From an uncultured Oscillospiraceae bacterium (GTDB lineage: Bacteria; Bacillota; Clostridia; Oscillospirales; Ruminococcaceae): 36,646 nt of DNA. Position numbers and translations under genes: made by a program. Within the stretch, counting starts at the first letter, position 1, and each line of letters begins with the position of its first letter. Of the stretch, positions 6,866 through 15,884 are shown piece after piece. A model generated the notes under the pieces. The model was not told the DNA's origin. It made no database searches and worked only from the letters and a program-made list of their open reading frames with translations. Location of the stretch: contig UQGL01000026.1 of NCBI GenBank assembly GCA_900540595.1, positions 1-36,646 of the forward strand, in the 5' to 3' direction.

Positions 6866-9295
6866 TTATAATTTTGCTGTCAAGCTCTGCTCGATCAGAG
6901 TTAGCACGCGGGCGGCGGCGCGGCGAACCTCGGCGGGGGTGATACTGCCATCGGTCAAGCCGGTCAGCACGGCGTCACGGTCGGCATCGGCGCCGGGCAT
7001 CATCATATCGACCTGTGCGTGCAGGGCGGCAGCGGGGTCGTACTGCGTTCCCCAGTCGGTCATGACAAGGCCCTTGTAGCCCCACTCACAGCGCAGAATA
7101 TCGGTGACAAGGTCACGGCGACAGCCGGTGTAGCTGCCGTTGAGCTTATTGTAGCTCGTCATCAGCGCTAAGGGTGCGCTCTCTTTGACGGCGATTTCAA
7201 AGCCGCGCAGGTAGATTTCCCGCAGGGCGCGCTCGCTGACGTTCTCGCTGACGGCAACGCGGTTATCCTCCTGGTTGTTGCAGCAGAAGTGCTTGATCGT
7301 CGCGCCGACACCGGCCTTGGACTGCATACCGCGCACATAGGCGGCAGCCATTTTGCCCGTGATGAGAGGATCTTCAGAATAATACTCGTAGTTGCGTCCG
7401 CACAGCGGGTTGCGGTGGATGTTCATAGCCGGAGCCAGCAGCAGTGTGATACCGAACTCGACCAGTTCTTCCGCCACAGCTGTGCCGACTTCCTCCAGCA
7501 GGGCGGTATCCCAGCTCTGCGCCAGCAGCATTTCTACGGGCCACGCGGTGGCGTAGCGGTAGACGTGCTGTCCCTCGCCGCCGCACATCCGCTTGGCAAG
7601 CTGCTTCATCAGCCCCCAGTTGTAACGCTCAAGCATCTTGGCGGGCTTGATGCCGCCGTCGGCGGTGATGATAATTTCCTCCACAATGTTGACACCGGCA
7701 GGACCGTCGCTGAACACAATGTTGGGCACACCCTGCTCCTGCAGCGTGATGGCGGTCTTGCCGCCCGCGCCTGTAATTTGATGCGGACCGGGAGTCTGGT
7801 TCTGTAAATCGCCGCCGCGCAGCAGTTCAACCTGCTGTTCGGTGGTCAGACTGTCCAGCACCTCCCGCACGCGGGGGCTTTCGACGGCCTGCGGCTCGGT
7901 GTAGTCGGCGGTTTTGCAGGCAAAAGCGGCAGGGTCGATGGTAAGCTGCACGGCATTTTCAGGCAGCGGCGGCAGGGCTTGCGCCGGGGCTTCGATTTCC
8001 TGTAAGGCGTCCGGGGTCTTGCAGCAGGTGCGGCACTGCTTAACTGTGACCGTTTCAGCCAGTGTCAGTGCGGCGGCGGTCACGGTATCGCGGCTGTTTT
8101 TGCCGATGTACAGCCGATATTCCCCCTGCGGCAGCTCCCAGCAGGCATTTTCTTCATGATAAACCGCATTGTCGGCAAGGTCGATCGTCAGCGTGGTTTC
8201 GCAGCTTTCGCCCGCGGTCAGCACAGGCGTTTTGGCAAAGGCGGTCAGGCTCTGCGCCACGCTGCCGGGAATGTGCAGATACCCCTGCACGACCTCACGT
8301 CCCGGCACCTTGCCTGTGTTTGTAACCTGCACACGGGCAGTCAGGATTTTGCCGTCCAGTGTCACCTCGGTCACGTTCTGCGCAAAGGTCGTGTAGCTTA
8401 ACCCAAAGCCAAACGGAAAACGCGGCGCAACGCCGAAGCTGTCAAAATAGCGGTAGCCGACATAGCGTCCTTCGGTGTAATACTCATTTTCCAACTCGCC
8501 GTTCAGGCTGCTGTAATTTTCGCCGTCGGGGATCTGGGCGTAGTTCATCGGCCAGCTGTCTGCCAGACGTCCGCTGAAGTTTACCTTGCCGCTCAGTACA
8601 TCAGCCAGCGCGTTGCCGCCCTCGCTGCCGCCCTGCACCATAAACACAATAGCAATGGGCAGATCGGCAACGGGCGTCAAGTCTACAAGACCGCCCACAT
8701 TGATGACGAGCGTAACGTGCGCATAGTGCGCTGCCAGAAAATGCAGGTTGTCCACTTCAATGTCTGTCAGGCAAAAATCACCCTGATCGGGTTTGCGGTC
8801 AGCGCACTCGCCCGCCTGACGCATCAACACATAGACAGCCGTATCGGTGGCGCTTGCGGTCACATCGGCTTCGTTGACCAGCCGCCCGGACGGGTAGCGG
8901 TACTTGTAGCTGTGTGCCACGGGAATCTGCGCAACGGGGTTCTTGATAGGGGCGATTTTTTCCTCAACCATCACGCGATATTCCTCGTATGTTTGGGCGT
9001 ACTCGCGGTCATAGTCGTCCAACCACGCCTTGCTGGTGATGGTGTACCCGGCGTTTTCCAGACCTTGCTCCACGCCGATTTTATAGCGCGGGTTGCACTC
9101 GCCGCTGCCCTCACCACCCACAACGGTACGGCGTGCGCCCATGCCGTACAGGGCGATTTTCTTAGTCTGCAGCGGCAGGGTGTTATCGGGGTTTTGCAGC
9201 AGAACAAAGCTCTCGGCGGCGGCGCGGCGGGCAAGGGAAGCATTGCGGATTTCGCGTTCGGACATTTCGGGGGTGGTAGCTCCGTAGTAATTCAT
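6866..9295 (-). CDS. Domain-permuted GH3 beta-glycosidase
   Basis: This 809-residue family 3 glycosidase has its domains in reversed order. The alpha/beta sandwich domain that usually comes second is at the start (RRAAAESFVLLQN at about 23-35; AGECADR with E163 at the usual acid/base region; EGGNALADVLSGKVNFSGRL). Then comes RFPFGFGLSYTTF and a fibronectin-like domain (about 310-420). The TIM barrel is last (IVFSDGPAG, LLLAPAMNIHRNPLCGRNYEYYSEDP, IKHFCCNNQE), with the nucleophile D747 in GLVMTDWG. This order is known for some rumen and gut Clostridia beta-glucosidases such as those of Butyrivibrio and Ruminococcus. No signal peptide is present, so it is cytoplasmic. The gene lies 13 bases after the GH43. 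The exact sugar (Glc, Gal, Xyl or other) cannot be read from sequence. Confidence 0.92.
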   Translation of the reverse strand: MNYYGATTPEMSEREIRNASLARRAAAESFVLLQNPDNTLPLQTKKIALYGMGARRTVVGGEGSGECNPRYKIGVEQGLENAGYTITSKAWLDDYDREYAQTYEEYRVMVEEKIAPIKNPVAQIPVAHSYKYRYPSGRLVNEADVTASATDTAVYVLMRQAGECADRKPDQGDFCLTDIEVDNLHFLAAHYAHVTLVINVGGLVDLTPVADLPIAIVFMVQGGSEGGNALADVLSGKVNFSGRLADSWPMNYAQIPDGENYSSLNGELENEYYTEGRYVGYRYFDSFGVAPRFPFGFGLSYTTFAQNVTEVTLDGKILTARVQVTNTGKVPGREVVQGYLHIPGSVAQSLTAFAKTPVLTAGESCETTLTIDLADNAVYHEENACWELPQGEYRLYIGKNSRDTVTAAALTLAETVTVKQCRTCCKTPDALQEIEAPAQALPPLPENAVQLTIDPAAFACKTADYTEPQAVESPRVREVLDSLTTEQQVELLRGGDLQNQTPGPHQITGAGGKTAITLQEQGVPNIVFSDGPAGVNIVEEIIITADGGIKPAKMLERYNWGLMKQLAKRMCGGEGQHVYRYATAWPVEMLLAQSWDTALLEEVGTAVAEELVEFGITLLLAPAMNIHRNPLCGRNYEYYSEDPLITGKMAAAYVRGMQSKAGVGATIKHFCCNNQEDNRVAVSENVSERALREIYLRGFEIAVKESAPLALMTSYNKLNGSYTGCRRDLVTDILRCEWGYKGLVMTDWGTQYDPAAALHAQVDMMMPGADADRDAVLTGLTDGSITPAEVRRAAARVLTLIEQSLTAKL

Positions 9296-9308
9296 AGTTC
9301 AGTTCTCC

Positions 9309-10661
9309 TTATTCAAAATCGCTCAATTTCCAGCTATCGCGCCAGTAGATCTTCGGCTTGCCTTCCTCAAATGTGATGGGCAGCCAGACGTAATTGGCGC
9401 GGGAAGTATTAGCGCTGGTCAGCATCGGGCTTTGCATCATGGTTTGCATTTCTTCGGACGTTGCCTTGTAGTGTTCGGGGTCAAAGCGTTGTGCGGTGCA
9501 GCGCTCCACCAGATCTGCCAGTTTGGCATCCACGGGGTAGTCCGGCACCCAGCGGTCAGCCAGCGCAATGTAGAGGTCGCGCTTACCGGGAACTTTGAAC
9601 GCCTGCGAGATTTGGCTGTTGAAGGACGCATGGCTCGCGTCATCTGCGTGCGGGTCACCGATGCTCACAAACGGCCTGTCGGGCGCATCGGACACGGCGC
9701 TGTCGCTCTTGTTCGGCACATACCCGGTCATGCCGGAGGTCAGCATATACCACTTGCCGCTATGCTCAAACACAGCCGGCGCTTCGCGGCTGAACGGCGC
9801 GTGCAGACCCTCGTACTGCCAGCAGATTTTTTCTTCCGCCTCCAAGAAGTCCCGCGTCAGGCGCATCGTCAGCTGACCGTTGTGGTTTGCGTCCATATAG
9901 AGATATGCCGTATCGCCGCAAACGGCAATGTCAAAGTCACCGACCTCGCAGCCAAACGGGCGGTAGTGGGCTTTGACAATTTCATAGGGACCTAAGAATT
10001 TGTCGGCCTGCAAGACCGTAAAGCAGGCATTGTCACCGCAGTGCTTGATCCAACAGACATACTTGCCCGTGTACGCGCATTTGACAATGTGCGGGCGGTC
10101 AGCGCGAGACGTGGGATACAGCGGCGCGTCCTTGTCGGTCAGGTCGGGCTGGATGAACAAGCCCAAATCTTCCCAGTTACACAAGTCGGTGGAACGGTAG
10201 GCGCGCATTCCCCATGTCCAGACCGGGCATTTGCCGTCGGTGTGATCCTTGTTTTCGCCATACCAGTAGTAGACGCCGTCCTCGTAATACAGCGCGCCGC
10301 CGTGGGCTTGGATGCGGCGACCGTTGGTGTCGCGCCAGACCTTGCCGGGGTAGATGGCGTCGCGGGGCGGTTCCGGCACGACCTCAGCCCCGTCGGGGGT
10401 CAGCGGCGTGTCGGACATTTCCGGCTCGGCACTGTACAGTTCGAGCGCACACAGGGCTGCGTCCAGCGCGTCGGCGGCTTCGCCGGGGATAGCTCCGCCC
10501 GAAAATTGGATAATTTTACGAACGGAGAAGCCCAGCGTTGCGGGCTGTTTTTCTGCCATCGTGCGCATACCGGGCAGGAATTTGTCAAACACTGCGCGGC
10601 TTTCTTCATAGGTAAAAATCTCTTTCAACGAGCTATCCAGTGAAAGTGCAACCTTCTTCAT
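9309..10661 (-). CDS. GH43 glycosidase, exo-beta-1,3-galactanase-like, with N-terminal helical module
   Basis: Residues from about 100 to 450 form a GH43-type five-bladed propeller: IQAHGGALYYEDGVYYWYGE near the start, GDFDIAVCGDTAYLY with D242/D244 as likely pKa-modulating residues, and SREAPAVFEHSGKWYML, in which E293 is the probable general acid. The IQAHGG start, without the usual catalytic Asp, and the tail WLPITFEEGKPKIYWRDSW are features I associate with subfamily 24, whose members include exo-beta-1,3-galactosidases. Residues 1-80 are a separate helical module (SLKEIFTYEESRAVFDKFLP, later FSVRKIIQFSGGAIP) that resembles the C-terminal module of the neighbouring GH2. The protein is cytoplasmic, with no signal peptide. 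It starts 3 bases after the GH2 stop, so the two are translationally close. Confidence 0.82.
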   Translation of the reverse strand: MKKVALSLDSSLKEIFTYEESRAVFDKFLPGMRTMAEKQPATLGFSVRKIIQFSGGAIPGEAADALDAALCALELYSAEPEMSDTPLTPDGAEVVPEPPRDAIYPGKVWRDTNGRRIQAHGGALYYEDGVYYWYGENKDHTDGKCPVWTWGMRAYRSTDLCNWEDLGLFIQPDLTDKDAPLYPTSRADRPHIVKCAYTGKYVCWIKHCGDNACFTVLQADKFLGPYEIVKAHYRPFGCEVGDFDIAVCGDTAYLYMDANHNGQLTMRLTRDFLEAEEKICWQYEGLHAPFSREAPAVFEHSGKWYMLTSGMTGYVPNKSDSAVSDAPDRPFVSIGDPHADDASHASFNSQISQAFKVPGKRDLYIALADRWVPDYPVDAKLADLVERCTAQRFDPEHYKATSEEMQTMMQSPMLTSANTSRANYVWLPITFEEGKPKIYWRDSWKLSDFE

Positions 10662-10664
10662 GGT

Positions 10665-12860
10665 TCATCCCTCTTTCTTGATTTTATTCAATGCGGCGTT
10701 CAGCTGTTGGATCATGGCGGGCGGCACAGCCTTACCCGCCTGCTTCAGCAGGGATTGCAGTGGCATTTTTGCCATCTGCCGCTGCACAGCTTCGGGCATT
10801 TGGACATTTTTCGCAACGTCGCCGTAGCTGGCGGCAGCGCGTTCCATTATCTTTGCCAGCAGTGCGGCGGTCTGCGGATTTTTCTGCAAATCGCTCATCG
10901 TGTCCATAATGGAGTAATAGCCTTCTTTCATAAGCTCTTCCGGCTTATCGAACCAGTTTTCGACTTGCCCCTCGGCGCGGTAGGTCGGGTCGGGTTTGTC
11001 TGCCTTCGTAATCGTCATACAGTCGGTGCAGCCGCCCGCCACGGCCTTGATTTCGTGCGTGCCGGAGATGGGCACGATAAACTTAAAAATCTTGTCGCCG
11101 TCCTGCGCGGCAAACTCCTTGCCGTCCACAAACAGCGTGACGCGGGGCTGGTTGGAGTAGACCTTGATTTCGGTCTCACTCTCCGTGCGGTGGGCGTAGC
11201 GGCGTCCGCAGAGATGCACAAACGGGTCGCTGCTCAAATATGCCTTATAAATAAAGTAGGCGTCCTTCTTCGTCTTGCGGTCGAAGGTCACAAGACCCTT
11301 CTGGTTTTGACCGGGCTTGCCGCCTTCACCGCGTCCGTCCGCGCCGAAGTCGAACCCATTCCAGACGTGCATCGCCCAGATGTAGGGGCGCTCCGACCAC
11401 ATTTTGAGCATATGCTCGTGGTAGACGGCTTGGTAGCTTTCCGACCAGTCGCCGCGCTCCGGGCGGGCGCTCTGGTAGGCGGGGTTTGCGTCCGCGCCGA
11501 ACTCCGACAGACCGATGACGCGGTCGGAGTGGTTTTTGTGGAACGTGTCAAAAAATTCATCGTTCTGCTGCAATTCACCCAAGTACCAGCCGTAGTAGAG
11601 ATTATAACTGCAAATATCGGGCAGCTGCACAAACGGGTCGTTTGGGTCCAACATAAAGGCGTGCGCCATTGTGGTGGGGCGGGTGGCGTCCAGGCGATGG
11701 CAGAGGTCGTTGAGGGCGTGGTGGGTGGCGACCATATCGTCATTCACGCCGGTGGTGACGGTAATCTCATTGGATAAGCCCCAGCAGATAATGGACGGAT
11801 GGTTGTAATTTTGTGTTACAAGCTCTTCCATTTGGCTCAGCGTGTTGGCAGTGGCTTCGGGCATATGCTCGGTGATGTAGGGGATCTCTGCCCACGCGAC
11901 AAGACCGTATTTGTCGCATAGATCGTAGAAGTACTGCGCGTGCTGGTAGTGGGCAAGGCGCACGGTGTTGGCGCCCATATCCCGCAGGAGTTGTATATCT
12001 TCCTCATGCTCAGCGGCGGTCAGCGCATTGCCGAGTCCTGCGCGGTCCTGATGCCGCGCCGCGCCCACAAGGCGGACATTTCTGCCGTTGAGCCAGAAGC
12101 CTGTATCGGGTTTGAAATCAATTTTTCGGCAGCCGAAGTGTACCGCCACCGCGTCACCGCCGGGCAGAGAAGCGGCGATGCTGTACAGATACGGGTCCGC
12201 CACGCCGTCCCACAGGTGGACGTTTTCAATGTGGAACACGGTCACAGCCTTGCCGCTCTGCACGGGGGCGGTCTGCTCCCCGACACCCTCGATGGCAAAC
12301 AGCACCTCGGTGCCGTCGGGCGTATTCTCACAGGCGGCTTCCACCGTGACGGCAGCACTGTGCAGGTCGTCAGACACCTCCGGCGTCACGCGCAGGGCGG
12401 GCGCACCGTGGTTATCCAGCGCAAAGTGACTGTGCGGTACAATAAGGATATGTACATCGCGGTAGATGCCGCCGTAGAAGGTAAAGTCCGCTTTCTGCGG
12501 GTAGACCGTGCGGTTGGCGCTGTTGTCCACGGTCACAGTCAGCGTGTTCTGCGCAGCCAGTGCGGGGGTCAGGTTGACGCGGAAGGTGGAATAGCCGCCC
12601 GCGTGGTGAGCCAGTTCTTTTCCGTTCAAGGAAACCACTGCCGTCATGGCGGCACCCTCAAATTCCAGCCAGACCTCCTCATCGTCGGCGTGTGCGGGGG
12701 CGGCGAATTCCTTGGTATAGGTGCAGGTCCCGCGGAAGTAATCGTTGCCGCCGTCGGTGCCGTCGGCGGCGTTCCATGTGTGGGGCAGGGTCACAGCCAC
12801 CGGTGCCGCACCGGGTTTTGTGAACTGCCAGTCGGTATTAAAAGTACATTTCGTGCGCAT
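10665..12860 (-). CDS. GH2 beta-galactosidase-like glycosidase with C-terminal helical module
   Basis: The ATG at 12860 is chosen because AAAGGAG precedes it; an open frame extends further upstream but has no ribosome site. The 731 residues follow the GH2 order: jelly-roll (WQFTKPGAAPVAVTLPHTWN to about 145), immunoglobulin-like domain (about 150-245), and TIM barrel from about 250 with E365 (WGLSNE) as acid/base and E453 (GLSEFGAD) as nucleophile. A beta domain follows (VYSNQPRVTLFVDGKEF). Residues 640-731 are an extra helical module (NPQTAALLAKIMERAA ... MPLQSLLKQAGKAVPP). There is no signal peptide. It is the first gene of the glycosidase operon and is divergent from a GPH symporter. Beta-galactosidase is most likely, with beta-glucuronidase possible. 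Confidence 0.9.
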   Translation of the reverse strand: MRTKCTFNTDWQFTKPGAAPVAVTLPHTWNAADGTDGGNDYFRGTCTYTKEFAAPAHADDEEVWLEFEGAAMTAVVSLNGKELAHHAGGYSTFRVNLTPALAAQNTLTVTVDNSANRTVYPQKADFTFYGGIYRDVHILIVPHSHFALDNHGAPALRVTPEVSDDLHSAAVTVEAACENTPDGTEVLFAIEGVGEQTAPVQSGKAVTVFHIENVHLWDGVADPYLYSIAASLPGGDAVAVHFGCRKIDFKPDTGFWLNGRNVRLVGAARHQDRAGLGNALTAAEHEEDIQLLRDMGANTVRLAHYQHAQYFYDLCDKYGLVAWAEIPYITEHMPEATANTLSQMEELVTQNYNHPSIICWGLSNEITVTTGVNDDMVATHHALNDLCHRLDATRPTTMAHAFMLDPNDPFVQLPDICSYNLYYGWYLGELQQNDEFFDTFHKNHSDRVIGLSEFGADANPAYQSARPERGDWSESYQAVYHEHMLKMWSERPYIWAMHVWNGFDFGADGRGEGGKPGQNQKGLVTFDRKTKKDAYFIYKAYLSSDPFVHLCGRRYAHRTESETEIKVYSNQPRVTLFVDGKEFAAQDGDKIFKFIVPISGTHEIKAVAGGCTDCMTITKADKPDPTYRAEGQVENWFDKPEELMKEGYYSIMDTMSDLQKNPQTAALLAKIMERAAASYGDVAKNVQMPEAVQRQMAKMPLQSLLKQAGKAVPPAMIQQLNAALNKIKKEG

Positions 12861-13086
12861 GGGTGTTTCTCCTTTGTATGGTTTCTGCTTTCGTTGCTTA
12901 TAGTTTCTCACAAGCCGCAAAATCACGTTAGAAACAAATTTGCTTTTTACGTTAAGAATTAGCACGATTCGCAAAGCAAAACGAATTATTATCCTGCTTT
13001 GCCAATTTCTTGCTAACTCTACCTGCTTGCCCCCTGCTATACTGGCATCAGTGAGAAACCTCTACAAAATGTGAAGGAGAAAAATC
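12861..13086. promoter_or_regulatory. Divergent promoter region, GH2 operon / GPH symporter 1
   Basis: TATACT at 13038-13043 is a likely -10 for the plus-strand symporter, 44 bases from its ATG. TATAAG on the minus strand (12897-12902) could serve the GH2 operon. Neither has a well-spaced -35, as is common for AraC-activated promoters. TTGCTTTTTACG (12940-12951) recurs as TTGCTTTTTCACG before the second symporter (16105-16117), and GCAAAGCAAAACG nearby is a near-inverse copy. These are candidate AraC operators. Confidence 0.5.
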
Positions 13087-14472
13087 ATGGCAAGAAACAA
13101 AGTAAAAGACCCCAACAAATTGGGCTTTGGTCGCCTGATGGCGTTCAAGAGTTCGGACATCGTGGCGGCATGGATCAACCTGATCATGCTGAACTACCTC
13201 TCTATCTATGCGTCCGACACGCTGGGCGTTAATCTGCTGACCGTCAGTACGCTGCTGCTGGCCAGCAAAGCGGTGGATGCGGTCACCGATATGGTTGCGG
13301 GCGTCATTGTGGACAACACCCACACCAAGCTCGGCAAAGGTCGCCCGTATGAGTTGTCCATTATCGGCATGACCATTTGCACGATTTTGCTGTTTGCGGG
13401 CAACCCCGCATGGAGCAATGTTGTCAAGTGCGCATGGATCTTCTGTATGTACACGCTGACCTTCAGCATTTTTGCAACTCTGCGCAACGCCGCCATGAAC
13501 CCTTACACCATCCGCACTTTCTCCAACAATCCCGTGCTGCTGAAGAAAGTTTCCAGCTATGGCGGCATTATCACGATGGCCGGTTCCATCGTGATGAGTA
13601 CCCTTTTCCCGATCCTGATGGCCAAGATGGCCACAAGCGCCGCAGGCTGGACCCGCATGGTCGCCATCATCATGATTCCCGCCACCATCATCGGCTTGGG
13701 ACGCTTTATCTTCTGCAAGGAGGATCCCGCCGTTGACGCCGAGAGCAAGCAGGAACCCATCCGCCTGAAAGAGCTGGGCGAGCTGCTGCGCCGCAACAAG
13801 TACGTCTGGCTGTACGGTCTTATTATGCTGTGCTACAACATTATCACCAATCTGGCTGTTGGCGCGTACTATTTCAAGTGGATCGTCGGCAACATCGGTA
13901 TGCAGGGTCTGCTCAGTGTTGTGAGCTTTGTGCTTGTACCCGTCATGCTGGTCTTCCCCGTTATCATGAAGAAGATGGGGTCTATGGGCAAGATGATTTT
14001 CACCTTCAGCATCATCGGTGTCGCGGGCTATGTCATCGCGTTCTTCTCCGGCTCTTGGCTGCCCGGCGTATTCGGCGGCTATGTGCTGGGTCAGATTGCC
14101 ACCCTGCCCATTGCCTACTACGGCGTTCTGTTCATTATGAACATCTGCACTTATAATGAGATGCTGGGTATGCCCCGCATGGATGGCTCCTCTGCCATCC
14201 CGGGCAACTTTGCCTCCAAGCTGGGCGGCGCGCTGGGCGCATGGATCACCGGTGTATTGCTGAGTCTCGCGGGCTACATCTCCGCCGAGGGCGTCACTGA
14301 GCAGCCCGCCGGCGCCCTGATGATGATCCGCATTGACTTTGCCATCGTGCCCGCCATTCTGGTTCTGATCATCGGTCTGTGCTGCCTCGCTTTCTCCAAG
14401 CTGGAAAAGCAAGCTGCCGAGTTTGAGGCTGAGAAAAAAGCCAAAGAAACGCCTGTGACGAAAGACGCATAA
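13087..14472 (+). CDS. GPH-family glycoside:cation symporter 1
   Basis: This 461-residue membrane protein has about 12 hydrophobic segments and belongs to the glycoside-pentoside-hexuronide:cation family (MelB, GusB, XynB relatives). The marker motif is present after helix 2-3: SKAVDAVTDMVAGVIVDNTHTKLGKGRPYELS, with the conserved Asp residues that bind the coupling cation in MelB. It should bring glycosides or short oligosaccharides into the cell for the cytoplasmic glycosidases transcribed from the opposite side of the shared promoter region. The start is preceded by GAAGGAG. The gene ends at a terminator shared with the convergent regulator. The substrate is not determinable from sequence. 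Confidence 0.9.
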   Translation: MARNKVKDPNKLGFGRLMAFKSSDIVAAWINLIMLNYLSIYASDTLGVNLLTVSTLLLASKAVDAVTDMVAGVIVDNTHTKLGKGRPYELSIIGMTICTILLFAGNPAWSNVVKCAWIFCMYTLTFSIFATLRNAAMNPYTIRTFSNNPVLLKKVSSYGGIITMAGSIVMSTLFPILMAKMATSAAGWTRMVAIIMIPATIIGLGRFIFCKEDPAVDAESKQEPIRLKELGELLRRNKYVWLYGLIMLCYNIITNLAVGAYYFKWIVGNIGMQGLLSVVSFVLVPVMLVFPVIMKKMGSMGKMIFTFSIIGVAGYVIAFFSGSWLPGVFGGYVLGQIATLPIAYYGVLFIMNICTYNEMLGMPRMDGSSAIPGNFASKLGGALGAWITGVLLSLAGYISAEGVTEQPAGALMMIRIDFAIVPAILVLIIGLCCLAFSKLEKQAAEFEAEKKAKETPVTKDA

Positions 14473-14486
14473 AGCATTTCTCCCAT

Positions 14487-14530
14487 AAAAAATACCGAAA
14501 CCGCCGGTAAAGGCGATTTCGGTATTTTTT
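14487..14530. terminator. Bidirectional terminator between symporter 1 and AraC regulator 1
   Basis: AATACCGAAA and TTTCGGTATT, extended by CGCC/GGCG with one mismatch, form a hairpin with A-tract and T-tract on either side. It serves both convergent genes. The regulator stop codon overlaps its T-tract. Confidence 0.88.
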
Positions 14531-15779
14531 ATTTTGTATTTTCCGCGCGGTATTCTGCCGGTGTTTGCCCTGTAAATTTTTTAAATTCCCGCGCAAAATA
14601 GCTGCCGCTGCAAAAATGCAGACGATCGGCGATTTGGGTCGCACTTTCATTCGTAGTATACAGCAGTACCTTGGCACGTTCAATGCGTGCGATTTTGCTG
14701 TAATCATTGATGGAACAGTGCGTTTCTTCTTTAAATTTGCGGGAGAGATAATATTCCGTATACCCAGTAATCCGCGCCAGTTGGGCAATGCCGACTTCTT
14801 CTTCTGTGTGCAGTTCCAGATAATCCATGCACTGCTGGATCCTTGGCGAAACGGACGGGTTGCAGCGCACCTTATGCACACGATGTACGAAGTCGTCATA
14901 CATTGTGTGGTTGGTCTGGGCAACCTCCGGCAGTGTCTTGCAGTCCATAATCTGTTGGATGTAGCTATCTCCCACCGTGTAGGCAGCATCCGGTGTCAAC
15001 CCTCCGGAAATCGCCGCGCGCACACAGAGCGTCGTCAGCGTAATACCCGACACCTTCGCCTGCTGCAGGCTGTCGCGCACCTTAACCGGTACACCATCGC
15101 TGACACGGGCAGACTGTTCCAATACTTTTTCATAGTCAAGGTTGCCCTCCCGCACCATATGCATAAGCGCCTGTTCCATCATCCATGTGCGGTGGCGGTC
15201 GTTTTTGTGCCGCGGCTGCGATGTGCCGGCAGCTGTATGCCGCGGCAAGCTCACCATGGCAACCTCACTGAGCGGGCGGCTTTGCCCGGTAACGCAGCAG
15301 CCAAACATGACGATGTCATCGGTGAATTTATTGGCTCCTACAACGGGAAGTGATTCCAGCAGCTCGCTCAGCCTCATCCTGAACGCCACAGTTGGATCTG
15401 TGCCGTCAGCATCCTGCGCACGGCGGTGGTTCAAAAGCTCCTGCAATTCATTTTCCATATCATGCAGGTCGATATCCACACCCATAACAGGTCCCAAAAC
15501 AAAATAGCGTGTCGGCATATCATTTTCTCTCAGACAGACCGCACCCCACAAAAGTCCCACATTGCCGCCAATCTGTACCATATCCACGCCGGGTTCCTTC
15601 ATCATGATCCGCATCTGTTCCAGCCAACCGCCACCCGCCAGCAACTTGTGCAGCATTCGTATGCGGTCGTCTGCCAAATTGCCGCGCGGCGTCAGGCTGC
15701 GGTCGTACTCCTGTAGATCCACAGGATATTTGCACCGAAGCATCTTCATAAACCATTCCAGGCGTTCAGCAATTTCCAT
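14529..15779 (-). CDS. AraC-family transcriptional regulator 1
   Basis: The ATG at 15779 follows AAAGGAAGG; a longer frame upstream lacks a site. The protein has 416 residues. The last 100 are a double helix-turn-helix AraC domain (GIAQLARITGYTEYYLSRKFKEE, then SATQIADRLHFCSGSYFAREFKKFTGQTPAEYR). The first 300 are an effector and dimer region without a familiar cupin signature. Regulator 2 has the same layout, including the sequence around MYDDFVHRVHKVRCNPS versus MVRDYAARVHNMKRYVRCS. Convergent with GPH symporter 1, it most likely activates the divergent GH2-GPH promoters in response to the imported glycoside. It has its own sigma-70-like promoter. Confidence 0.9.
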   Translation of the reverse strand: MEIAERLEWFMKMLRCKYPVDLQEYDRSLTPRGNLADDRIRMLHKLLAGGGWLEQMRIMMKEPGVDMVQIGGNVGLLWGAVCLRENDMPTRYFVLGPVMGVDIDLHDMENELQELLNHRRAQDADGTDPTVAFRMRLSELLESLPVVGANKFTDDIVMFGCCVTGQSRPLSEVAMVSLPRHTAAGTSQPRHKNDRHRTWMMEQALMHMVREGNLDYEKVLEQSARVSDGVPVKVRDSLQQAKVSGITLTTLCVRAAISGGLTPDAAYTVGDSYIQQIMDCKTLPEVAQTNHTMYDDFVHRVHKVRCNPSVSPRIQQCMDYLELHTEEEVGIAQLARITGYTEYYLSRKFKEETHCSINDYSKIARIERAKVLLYTTNESATQIADRLHFCSGSYFAREFKKFTGQTPAEYRAENTK

Positions 15780-15801
15780 GTGTGTCCCTTCCTTTGGGAA
15801 T

Positions 15802-15830
15802 AGTGTAGCATAAATTTGCGACCAAGGCAA
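15802..15830 (-). promoter_or_regulatory. Promoter of AraC regulator 1
   Basis: On the minus strand, TTGCCT (15825-15830) and TACACT (15802-15807) are separated by 17 bases. The -10 lies 22 bases before the start codon, so the leader is very short. Confidence 0.7.
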
Positions 15831-15884
15831 TGGATTTGCTTTTGAGATTGCCTCTCACAGATGGAAAGTCCTCCGGATCATTGC

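Noticed and set aside
13048..14412. A 454-codon minus-strand frame across symporter 1
   Set aside because: It is the antisense of the GPH gene; the His/Gln/Asp-rich composition is the usual mirror of a membrane-protein coding strand.
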